Source: Acidobacteriota bacterium (GTDB lineage: Bacteria > Acidobacteriota > Thermoanaerobaculia > Multivoradales > Multivoraceae). From it: a stretch of DNA of 64,000 nt. The notes under the pieces are model-generated. The model did no database searches. It saw nothing but the letters and a program-made list of their open reading frames with translations, and was not told the DNA's origin. The stretch is from positions 57,923 through 121,922 of the forward strand of contig JAPOXA010000110.1 of the NCBI GenBank assembly GCA_026707325.1. The letters run 5' to 3'. Position numbers and translations under genes: made by a program. This document shows positions 56,298-64,000 of the stretch, in pieces (the first letter of the stretch is position 1; each line of letters begins with the position of its first letter).

Positions 56298-56962
56298 GAT
56301 TCGGTCGCTGCCGCCCGGACGGACCGGAGAATCCGGGCCGCGACCTGCCCGGCGTCGCCGGCCGAGGTGTCGATCAACTCGTAGGTTTCGTCGCGCCTCA
56401 AGGGCGAAGCGCTACGGCGGGTGTCGCGTTCGTCCCGGGCGCGCATCTCCCTCAACAGCCGGCCCCGGTCGCCGCACCCGCGGCCGGCAAGCTGGCGCAA
56501 CCGGCGCTCGGCCCGGATCTCGAGCGGAGCCTCCAGATAGAACTTGTGCGGGGTATCGGGAAAGACGACCGTGCCGATGTCCCTCCCCTCCACCACCGCG
56601 CCCTCCCTGGCGGCGAACTCGCGCTGCTTCGCAACGAGCCAGGAACGAACCGCCGGATGGACGGCAACCCGCGAGGTCGCCGCGTCGACCCGCGGGCTTC
56701 GGAGCCGGGCGCCCGGCGCTGTGCCGTCCACGACCACTTCGGCTTCGTCGTTCCGCGGGCGCAACTCGAAGTGGAGCCCCGCGATCAACCGGCCCATCGC
56801 CAGCCCGTCAGCCGGATCGAGACCTTCCTTCAGGGCCTTCCACGCGACGGCCCGGTACATGGAGCCGGTATCGAGGTAGGGCACGCCGAGTTGCGCCGCC
56901 ACCTGCCGCGCCACGGTGCTCTTGCCGACGCCGGCCGGGCCGTCGATCGCCACGACGGTCAT
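56294..56962 (-). CDS. cmk: Cytidylate kinase
   Basis: 'VVAIDGPAGVGKSTVARQVAAQLGVPYLDTGSMYRAVAWKAL', 'VVEGRDIGTVVFPDTPHKFYLEA'. Confidence 0.95.
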   Translation of the reverse strand: MTVVAIDGPAGVGKSTVARQVAAQLGVPYLDTGSMYRAVAWKALKEGLDPADGLAMGRLIAGLHFELRPRNDEAEVVVDGTAPGARLRSPRVDAATSRVAVHPAVRSWLVAKQREFAAREGAVVEGRDIGTVVFPDTPHKFYLEAPLEIRAERRLRQLAGRGCGDRGRLLREMRARDERDTRRSASPLRRDETYELIDTSAGDAGQVAARILRSVRAAATES

Positions 56963-57774
56963 CGGCGCCGCGGTTTCCGGCGGCGCGGACGTGGCGAGCC
57001 TCTGCCGGACCTTGGTCCCGGGCCGCTGCGAAGAGCGGCGAGCTCGTCGCTCGAGAGCTCGCGCCAGGCCCCGGGCGGAAGCTCCGCATCCTCGAGGGAA
57101 CCGATCGCCACCCGGCGCAAACGCTGCACCGGGTGCCCGACGCGGAAGAACATCTCGCGGATCTGACGCGTCCTCCCCTCGACCAACTCGATCTTCCACC
57201 AGCTCGAGGCGCGGGCCGGGCGAGCGCCCCGCCGGGCCGGCGCCCGGGTCAGTCTCAGCGGTGCGGTCCGGCGACCCGCGATCACCATGCCGCCTCGAAG
57301 GCGGGCGATCGCCGAATCCCCCGGCAGTCCCCGAACCTTCGCGAGGTACCGCTTGGAGCAGCCGAACCGGGGGTGCGTCAGTCGGTAGGCCAGATCGCCG
57401 TCATCGGTTACCAGCAGCAGGCCCTCCGTTCCGTAGTCGAGCCGTCCGACGGGCTTCAGCCGTCGCCGCCACCTCTCGGGGATGAGATCCATCACCGTGG
57501 GCCGACCCTCGGGGTCCGAGCGGGTGGTCACGTAGCCGGCGGGCTTGTTCAGCAGGACGTATCGCGACGCGGCGTGCCGACGAATCGGCTCGCCGTCGAC
57601 CAGGACCGCGACCGGAGTCTCGCCTGCCTCGGCAACCCGGTCGCCGAGCACCGCCACGCGGCCGTCGATCGTGACCCGCCCTTCCCGGATGAGGTCTTCC
57701 GCTGCCCGGCGGGACGCGATACCCGCTCGCGAGAGAACCTTCTGGAGCCGTTCGCCCCGCCCCTGGTCAGCCAT
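56959..57774 (-). CDS. RsuA/RluB-family pseudouridine synthase
   Basis: S4 domain 'ERLQKVLSRAGIASRRAAEDLIREGRVTIDG', catalytic 'PVGRLDYGTEGLLLVTDDGDLAYRLTHPRF'. Confidence 0.93.
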   Translation of the reverse strand: MADQGRGERLQKVLSRAGIASRRAAEDLIREGRVTIDGRVAVLGDRVAEAGETPVAVLVDGEPIRRHAASRYVLLNKPAGYVTTRSDPEGRPTVMDLIPERWRRRLKPVGRLDYGTEGLLLVTDDGDLAYRLTHPRFGCSKRYLAKVRGLPGDSAIARLRGGMVIAGRRTAPLRLTRAPARRGARPARASSWWKIELVEGRTRQIREMFFRVGHPVQRLRRVAIGSLEDAELPPGAWRELSSDELAALRSGPGPRSGRGSPRPRRRKPRRR

Positions 57775-58384
57775 CCCCTGAGTCCACCGGCGCCAGGGCG
57801 AGGCCGGCCTGAGGGACCTCTTCCTCCGCCGCGGCCAGGAAGGTCTCCTCGAACTCCTCGAGCGGCGGCAGTTCCGACAGCGAGGGCAGGCCGAAGTGAA
57901 GCAGGAAGTCGCGCGTCGTGGCGTAGAGAAACGGACTGCCCACGACCTCCTTGCGGCCGGCGATACGGATCAGGCGCCGTTCGAGCAGCGTCTTGAGGAC
58001 GCCGGCGGAGTTCCGGCCCCGAAGGTCCTGGATCTCGGGGCTGGTCACCGGTTGACGGTAGGCAACGATCGCCAGGGTTTCCAGCGCGGCCATCGAGAGC
58101 TTGCTGCGTCCGGCGACGTCGAAGTACTTCCGCAGATAGGCATGGAGGTCCGGGCGCGTCACCAGCCGGTAGCCCCCGCCCGCCTGGTCGACGACGACTC
58201 CGCGGTCCGGCTGCGCGCCGGACTCGTCGGCGCGGTAGCGCGCGAGAACTGTCTGAAGAGCTTCGCGCGCCTGCTCCCGGGAGCTCTCGGGAAAGACCCC
58301 GAGCAGCTTCTCTTCGGGCTGCGGATCCGGGTTCGCAAACAGCAGCGCCTCGAACACCGCGGCCATCTCCGCCTGGTCGGTCAT
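57767..58384 (-). CDS. scpB: Segregation and condensation protein B
   Basis: 'AALETLAIVAYRQPVTSPEIQDLRGRNSAGVLKTLLERRLIRIAGRKEVVGSPFLYATTRDFLLHFGL'. Confidence 0.94.
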   Translation of the reverse strand: MTDQAEMAAVFEALLFANPDPQPEEKLLGVFPESSREQAREALQTVLARYRADESGAQPDRGVVVDQAGGGYRLVTRPDLHAYLRKYFDVAGRSKLSMAALETLAIVAYRQPVTSPEIQDLRGRNSAGVLKTLLERRLIRIAGRKEVVGSPFLYATTRDFLLHFGLPSLSELPPLEEFEETFLAAAEEEVPQAGLALAPVDSGDG

Positions 58385-59175
58385 CCGCTGAAGTCCTCAA
58401 GCAAGATCGGATCCAGCGGTCGCGTCGTCCGAAAGAGCAGTACCGAGCTGTCCCCGGCCGAGTGGAGCCGGACGAGATTCAGTCTCGCCATCTCGAGAAC
58501 CGCCAGGAAGCAGGCGATTGCCTCGGCCCGGCTCGACAGCGAGAAGAGGTCATCCTGGAGATCGAGCGACCGCCCACCGTCGAAGCACTGCAGAAGCCTC
58601 TCGATCTGGCCTCGAACGCTGAACGTCTCGCCCTGGTAGGTCAGCGGGCTCGGATGTTCCTCGTCGTAGCGCTTCAGCACGTTGCGCAGGACCTGAAGGA
58701 GGTCGAAAAGGGAGAGATCCCCCATGTCGAACTCCTCCCCGTCGTCCCCGGGCGCCGCGGCCGGCGTGGCGCTGCGCGTCCACAGCCCATGGCGGAGATC
58801 GTCGACTTCCGCGAGCGTTTGCGCCGCCTCCTTCAGCCGCTGGTACTCGAGGAGCCGTTCGATCAGCTCGCGCCGCGGGTCCTCGGGCGCTTCGCCAGCT
58901 TCCGGGTCGGGTTGGGGCAGCAGCACCCTGGCCTTGAGCTGAATCAGCAGAGCGGCCTCGTAGATGTACTCGGCGGCTATGTCCAGGTCGAGCTCGTCCA
59001 TCAGGGCCAGGTACTCGTGGAACTGGTCGCAGATCAGCGCGACCGGGATGTCCGTGATCTCGATCTCGCTGATGCGGACCAGGTGCAGCAGCAGGTCGAG
59101 AGGGCCCTCGAAAGCAGGGAGCCGAACCCTCCACGACGCCGGCAACAGGCCGCCGTGCCCATCCACGAGCTTCAT
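58381..59175 (-). CDS. scpA: Segregation and condensation protein A
   Basis: 'RLPAFEGPLDLLLHLVRISEIEITDIPVALICDQFHEYL...EYIYEAALLIQLKARVLLPQP'. Confidence 0.93.
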   Translation of the reverse strand: MKLVDGHGGLLPASWRVRLPAFEGPLDLLLHLVRISEIEITDIPVALICDQFHEYLALMDELDLDIAAEYIYEAALLIQLKARVLLPQPDPEAGEAPEDPRRELIERLLEYQRLKEAAQTLAEVDDLRHGLWTRSATPAAAPGDDGEEFDMGDLSLFDLLQVLRNVLKRYDEEHPSPLTYQGETFSVRGQIERLLQCFDGGRSLDLQDDLFSLSSRAEAIACFLAVLEMARLNLVRLHSAGDSSVLLFRTTRPLDPILLEDFSG

Positions 59176-60371
59176 CCGGGTGGATTCTCCCACACTGCCG
59201 GCACCGAAAGGCCCGCCGAGCGCAGAGCCTCGAACCAGTGCCGGGCCGCGTGGTGCGGGCGAAATCGCCGATCGAGGCGCTGCCGTCCCGCCTCGCCGCG
59301 GACTCGCGCCCCACAAGGATCGGATATCGCCTCGACCAGCGCAGCAGCGAGCGCGGCCGAGCGTTCAGGCGGCACGAGCCAGCCGGTCTCCCCATCGACC
59401 ACGACCTCGGGAATGCCGCTGACCGCCGACGCGATGACGGGGACGCCGTCGCTCATCGCTTCCAGGACGACGAGAGGCATGCCCTCGTAGGTCGAGGGCA
59501 CGACCAGCGCGGCCGCCCGCCGCCGCAACCGAGCCGTTTCCGATCGGGAGCAGCGTCCCGCCCAGCGAACGCCGCCGTCCAGTCCGAGCCGTTCGCACAG
59601 CCTGCCGAGGGCCGCCCGACGCTCGCCGTCACCCGCCACGACCAGGTGCAGGCGATGGCCGCGATCGCGCGCCTGCGCCGTCGCCTGCAACAGGATTTCC
59701 ATTCCCTTCCGTATGCGCAGCCGGCCCACCGCCAGAACGTATGGCTCGGCGCCAGCCGGTTCGTCCCGGCCGGAGGCGCGCAGGGGTTCGCCGGCGCGGA
59801 CGTCCAACGGGGCGCCGGTGACGTTCGGCACCAACCGCACATCCTCCACGCCGTAGTCGTGCTCGATCTCCCGCGCGGTCGCCCGGCTCGGGGCAAGCCG
59901 CACGTCCGACCGCCTGGCGGTCAGCCGGCCGAGCGCGATGTGCAGGGGCGTGCGGAGGGCGCGGAACAGCCGCTCGCTCCGAACCGGTCGGGCGACCACC
60001 CTGGCGTCGCGGTCATGATCGACGAGTGGGCGGACCGCCCGGCGTTCCCGCACGTAACTCACCTGCTGGAGCGCCACCAGCAGGGGCCTCTCCGCGCGGT
60101 CGAGCCGCGCGAGATCGCGGATCACCAGGCCGCCGTCGCTCTCATGCACCTGCACGACGTCCGGCTTCCACTCCCGGACCACGCGCCGGACGGCCCTTCG
60201 CGCCCGCCAGGGAAACGCGGACTTGGAGACGTTCGGTCCACAACGGTCGCGACCCAGGACGTCGACTTCGCAACCGGCCTCCCTCAGCCCCCAGGCGAGC
60301 TGCAATACCTGTTCCCCGGCGCCGGACAGGTCCCTCGGCGGAAGCACGTTGGCGACCAGCAGCACCTTCAT
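59172..60371 (-). CDS. Glycosyltransferase family 4-like protein
   Basis: 'MKVLLVANVLPPRDLSGAGEQVLQLAWGLREAG', 'AVGRLRIRKGMEILLQA', 'AALVVPSTYEGMPLVVLEAMSDGVPVIASAVSGIPEVV'. Confidence 0.9.
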   Translation of the reverse strand: MKVLLVANVLPPRDLSGAGEQVLQLAWGLREAGCEVDVLGRDRCGPNVSKSAFPWRARRAVRRVVREWKPDVVQVHESDGGLVIRDLARLDRAERPLLVALQQVSYVRERRAVRPLVDHDRDARVVARPVRSERLFRALRTPLHIALGRLTARRSDVRLAPSRATAREIEHDYGVEDVRLVPNVTGAPLDVRAGEPLRASGRDEPAGAEPYVLAVGRLRIRKGMEILLQATAQARDRGHRLHLVVAGDGERRAALGRLCERLGLDGGVRWAGRCSRSETARLRRRAAALVVPSTYEGMPLVVLEAMSDGVPVIASAVSGIPEVVVDGETGWLVPPERSAALAAALVEAISDPCGARVRGEAGRQRLDRRFRPHHAARHWFEALRSAGLSVPAVWENPPG

Positions 60372-62497
60372 GACAGAAGGCCGGGGATGCGCCGCCCCAA
60401 CTGTCGCCGCAGGGCGTCGTTCTCGGGATCCGCCAGACGGTCCAGCAGTTCGGACGCGTCCTGTCGCGCCGCGACCAGCCACTTCCAGTCGCGCGCCAGG
60501 TCCCCGAACCGGAACTGCGGCAGACCGGCCTGGCGGGTGCCGAGAATCTCGCCGGGTCCCCGTTGCCGCATGTCCTCTTCCGCGATCCGGAAACCGTCGG
60601 TCGAGTCCGCGAACACGCTCAGCCGCGCCTCCGCCTCGGCGGAGGGCTCTCTCGCGACCGCGATGCAGAGCGGATCTCCCAGCCGTGGATCCGTGCCGCG
60701 GCCGATCCGCCCGCGCAACTGGTGCAACTGGGCGAGGCCGAAGCGTTCGGCCCCCAGAATGACCATCGCCGTGGCCTCGGGCACGTCGACGCCGACTTCG
60801 ATCACGGTCGTCGCCAGCAGCACCTGGATCGATCCGGCGGCGAAGCGGCTCATCGTCTCATCCCGCTCCTGGCGCCGGAGCCGTCCATGCACAACGCCGT
60901 GGGGAGCCGCGAGCGCGCGCGCCCACTTCGGGCCGGACTCCTTGAGCGAGGGCAGCCCGGCGGCAGCGCCCTCGCCGCCGTCGATCAGGGGGAAGACGAC
61001 GTAGGCGCGGCCGCCACTCTCCAGCCGCCGTTGCACCTCGTTCACCGCCTCCTCCGTCCGGCCGTCCGTCGTCACCCTGGTCTCTATCGGGAGGCGACCG
61101 GGAGGCATCTCGTCCAGGATCGACACGTCGAGATCACCGTACACCGTCAGCGCCAGCGACCTGGGAATCGGGGTCGCCGTCATGACCAGGAGGTCCGGTC
61201 GCAGGCCCTTCCGGGCCAGAGACTGGCGCTGGACCACGCCGAAACGATGCTGCTCGTCGATCACGGCGAGGCCCATCCGCGCGAACCGCGTACGTTCCTC
61301 GATCAGGGCGTGCGTGCCGACGACGAGGTCTATCCGGCCGTCCGCGATTCCCTCCTCCACCGGGCCGCCGTCGCTGGCCGCACGCTGGCTCGAGGTGACG
61401 AGGGCGATCGTCATGCTGGAGCCAAGCAGTCGTTCCAGGGACGCGAAGTGCTGCTCGGCCAGAAGCTCGGTCGGCGCCATCAGCGCCGATTGCAGGCCGC
61501 TTCTGGCGGCGATCAGACAGGAAAGGGCCGCCAGGACCGTCTTGCCGCTTCCCACGTCGCCCTGTACCAGACGCAGCATGGGCTCCTTCCTGCCGAGATC
61601 CTCGGCGATCTCGCCGAGCACCCGTTCCTGGGCGGCGGTCAGGCGAAACGGCACGAGGCTGGTCGCCGCCTCCCAGGCGACGCCGTCGGCGCGGTACCGG
61701 TGGGGCTTTCCCGATCGACGGCGCTGGCGACGGGCCGCCGCGAGCTGCAACTGCTGTAGCAGGAATTCACCGTAGGCGAGCCGGGCATGGGCCGGGCTCC
61801 GCCCGGCGTTCAGTTCCTCGATCGAGGCTTCCCGCGACGGTGAGTGAACTTCCGTCAGGGCCTCCGCCAGCCGGGGTAACCGGTGCTTCGTCCGCTCCTC
61901 GCGAGGAAGCCACTCCTCGATCCACTCCGGCCCCGACGTGTCCAGCAGACCCCGTATCGCATCGGCAACGAGCCGGGCCACTCGGGACGGCGGCACCTCC
62001 CCGATCCGGCCGTAGACGGGCCGCAGCCCTCCGCCATCGGGTTCTTCCCCGCCAATTCGCTCGACGGATGGGTTGGAGAGTTGCCAGGGACCGTCTCCGC
62101 CGCGTCGCCGGAGCGGGCCGTGCAGGAGGTAGGGCACGCCCTCCTCGAGCTGTTGCGCCAGGTAGGGGCGGTTGAACCAGACCACGCCGACTCTGGCCGC
62201 ACCGTCGCGGGCGACCGCCTCCACGCGGGAGAAACGGCGCCACCCGGCCCTCCCCTTGAGGAAGACTGGCCGCCCCAGGTCCTCCAGTCGCGCGACCACG
62301 GTCAGGGGACCGGGCTGCACGGACTCCTTTGCGTCGTCCTCGGCTCCCGGAAGGCGGCCCAGGGTGCGCCGGTCCTCGTAGCGGAGCGGGAGGTGCACCA
62401 GCAGGTCCGCGATCCGCCGGCAGCCGGCGGCGGCCAGGCGACGCCCGAGCACCGGCCCGACGCCGCGCGCAGTGGTGATCGGATCGCGCCGGTCCAC
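60368..62497 (-). CDS. recG: ATP-dependent DNA helicase RecG (GTG start at 62497 likely; ORF extends to 62590)
   Basis: 'LRLVQGDVGSGKTVLAALSCLIAARSGLQSALMAPTELLAEQHF', 'VIDEQHRFGVVQRQ', 'QLRGRIGRG'. Confidence 0.93.
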   Translation of the reverse strand: MDRRDPITTARGVGPVLGRRLAAAGCRRIADLLVHLPLRYEDRRTLGRLPGAEDDAKESVQPGPLTVVARLEDLGRPVFLKGRAGWRRFSRVEAVARDGAARVGVVWFNRPYLAQQLEEGVPYLLHGPLRRRGGDGPWQLSNPSVERIGGEEPDGGGLRPVYGRIGEVPPSRVARLVADAIRGLLDTSGPEWIEEWLPREERTKHRLPRLAEALTEVHSPSREASIEELNAGRSPAHARLAYGEFLLQQLQLAAARRQRRRSGKPHRYRADGVAWEAATSLVPFRLTAAQERVLGEIAEDLGRKEPMLRLVQGDVGSGKTVLAALSCLIAARSGLQSALMAPTELLAEQHFASLERLLGSSMTIALVTSSQRAASDGGPVEEGIADGRIDLVVGTHALIEERTRFARMGLAVIDEQHRFGVVQRQSLARKGLRPDLLVMTATPIPRSLALTVYGDLDVSILDEMPPGRLPIETRVTTDGRTEEAVNEVQRRLESGGRAYVVFPLIDGGEGAAAGLPSLKESGPKWARALAAPHGVVHGRLRRQERDETMSRFAAGSIQVLLATTVIEVGVDVPEATAMVILGAERFGLAQLHQLRGRIGRGTDPRLGDPLCIAVAREPSAEAEARLSVFADSTDGFRIAEEDMRQRGPGEILGTRQAGLPQFRFGDLARDWKWLVAARQDASELLDRLADPENDALRRQLGRRIPGLLS

Positions 62498-62507
62498 GTC
62501 GGCGGCT

Positions 62508-63416
62508 CTAGGACCGGACCTCGAGAGTCGCGGTCCCGGGGTCGAGACGGACCCTGGCGCCAAGAGGGAAGGTGTGGTTCGGCGCTTCATGGCCAGCGGG
62601 CAGACCGGCGAACAGGGGCACGTCCAGGGACTCGGCGAAGTCGATCAGGCTGGCACGAGCTTCGCGATCGCAACTGGTGAAGTGCCCGGCGATCACTGCC
62701 TGGATCCCGGCCGTCAGGCGGGATGTCCGAACCTGGGTGAGCAGTCGGTCGAGGCGGTACTCCGGCTCGTCGATGTCCTCCAGCACCAGGACCGAGTCCC
62801 GGAAACCGGGCAGTGCCCCCGTTCCGACCGCCGCCGCCAGCATGGTCAGGCATCCTCCGAGCAGCGGGCCCTCGATCGGCTGAGGTCGGCCGGCCGACGA
62901 TTGTCGAGAGATTCCCTCGAGGGCCCAGGGCCGCGGACGCCGGCCGGCCAGCGCGTCGAGAAAGGAACGGCGCTCGTCCGGCCGCAGGCCCCTCGCGAAG
63001 TCGACCAGCATGGGACCGTGGAAGGCCATCGTTCCCGTCCTGGCGACGAGCCCCAGGAGCAGCGGCGTCAGGTCCGAGTAGCCGACGTAGGGGCGCGGCC
63101 TGGCCGCGAGCAGATCCCAGTCCACCCGCTCCAGAATGCGCGTGACGCCGTAGCCGCCGCGCGCGAAGATGATTCCCGCGACCGACTCGTCGGCCGCCAG
63201 TTGATGGAAGGCGTCGAGCCGCTCGACGTCCGAGCCCGCGAACAGCGGACGGCCGCCAAGCCGCGCCTCGGGACGGAGGTTCGAGGCCAGCACCGTCCCG
63301 AAACCCAGCTCCTCCAGTGCGGCAACGCCGGACGACAGGCGATCCGGGTCGATCGGACCGGAGAGTGCCGCGATGCCCAACCGCTCGCCGGGTCCGACCG
63401 GCGGCGGACGTTCCAC
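62508..63416 (-). CDS. ldcA: LD-carboxypeptidase (peptidase S66 family)
   Basis: 'IIFARGGYGVTRILERVDWDLLAARPRPYVGYSDLTPLLLGL', 'PLLGGCLTMLAAAVGT', 'GHEAPNHTFPLGARVRLDPG'. GTG start inferred; the longer ORF runs into rnpB. Confidence 0.88.
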   Translation of the reverse strand: MERPPPVGPGERLGIAALSGPIDPDRLSSGVAALEELGFGTVLASNLRPEARLGGRPLFAGSDVERLDAFHQLAADESVAGIIFARGGYGVTRILERVDWDLLAARPRPYVGYSDLTPLLLGLVARTGTMAFHGPMLVDFARGLRPDERRSFLDALAGRRPRPWALEGISRQSSAGRPQPIEGPLLGGCLTMLAAAVGTGALPGFRDSVLVLEDIDEPEYRLDRLLTQVRTSRLTAGIQAVIAGHFTSCDREARASLIDFAESLDVPLFAGLPAGHEAPNHTFPLGARVRLDPGTATLEVRS

Positions 63417-63472
63417 GCGGACAGGGCCGTCAGAACCAGGGTGCCCATCAGGAGCAGGGTGCAAGGTCAAGT

Positions 63473-63886
63473 GCCGGAGGACCTCGTAAGCCGGATTCTG
63501 TTCGTCCCACGGCCCGAAGGCTTCGGGAGGCGGCCATTCATCTATGCGACCTACCCGGAGAACGTCCCGCGCCGCGAACAGCCCGGAACCGGGACGGACA
63601 GCCCGATCCGCTCTCCCTATTTGGTCTTGCTCCACATGGGGTTTGCCATCGCCTCGGACCGTCGCCGGCCGAGCGGTGCGCTCTTACCGCACCGTTTCAC
63701 CCTTGCCTGCCCTCTCCCTCGGGATCCCCTGGGACCCCGAAGATCCGGGACCGGCGGTCTGCTCTCTGCTGCACTTTCCGTCGCGTCACCGCGCCTTGCC
63801 GTTAGCAAGCATGCCGTCCGTTGGAGTCCGGACTTTCCTCCACCGGCGGTTCCCCGCCGGCAGCGACCGCGTCCGGCCCTCCGGCG
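63473..63886 (-). ncRNA. rnpB: RNase P RNA (bacterial class A-like)
   Basis: Minus strand contains 'GGAGGAAAGTCCGGACTCC', 'GACGGAAAGTGCAGCAGAGAGCAGACCGCC', 'AAGGGTGAAACGGTGCGGTAAGAGCGCACCG', 'GGCAAACCCCATGTGGAGCAAGACCAAATAGGG', 'GAACAGAATCCGGCTTACGAGG'; ends pair as P1 (GCCGGAGGGCC / GGTCCTCCGGC). Exact ends approximate. Confidence 0.95.
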
Positions 63887-63895
63887 CGCTAGAGA

Positions 63896-63950
63896 CTAGC
63901 AGCGTGCGCCGCAGAACGAAGCGGGCGAGTTCCCAGGCGCACGCTGCTAG
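63896..63950. repeat. Perfect 15-bp inverted repeat with 25-bp spacer
   Basis: CTAGCAGCGTGCGCC (63896-63910) and GGCGCACGCTGCTAG (63936-63950). Confidence 0.9.
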
Positions 63951-64000
63951 GGCCTGTTCACACTAACAGGCGATTTCATGTATCCTCCGTTGCGTCGTCT

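Noticed and set aside
63416-63635. N-terminal extension of the LdcA ORF into 63635
   Set aside because: It overlaps the 3' part of rnpB and lacks S66 homology; a GTG start at 63416 is more plausible.

Overview
This is a GC-rich bacterial chromosomal window, almost entirely coding and mostly housekeeping, with no CRISPR array, prophage or complete mobile element visible. Gene content and order suggest an Acidobacteriota-like or other deep Gram-negative (diderm) lineage; that placement is inference only. Recognisable blocks: tol-pal operon (ybgF-pal-tolB-tolA-tolR-tolQ); etfBA; rlmB-like/metK; a single-ORF LptF-LptG permease; parB / bifunctional nuclease / miaB; a regulatory PTS-sigma54-LPS transport block (ptsI, HPr, EIIA-Man, rapZ, ptsN, rpoN, lptB, LptC/LptA-like); recJ-priA; carD; tRNA-Leu(CAA); tolC; SulP; purC; alr-dnaB; echA; feoBA behind a tRNA Gly-Cys-Leu cluster; yraN; cysS; def; a FecR/DUF6600-type protein; lspA-rluD; bactofilin; tRNA-Gly(CCC); mscS; an NtrY-like kinase; cmk-rluB-scpB-scpA; a glycosyltransferase; recG-ldcA; and rnpB (RNase P RNA). 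The most unusual structure is at 28404-28813: tRNA-Leu(CAA) is followed by four exact-period (91 bp) tandem copies of its 3' half (variable arm, T arm, acceptor strand, CCA). They are joined by spacers in two sequence classes that keep the same hairpins. Other notable signals are two near-perfect sigma-54 promoters (one upstream of rpoN itself, one upstream of a surface protein with 51-bp tandem repeats), fused Lpt components, 7-2-7 palindromes upstream of tol-pal and tolC, a 15-bp perfect inverted repeat abutting the rnpB 5' end, and an alanine racemase that seems to need a CTG start.
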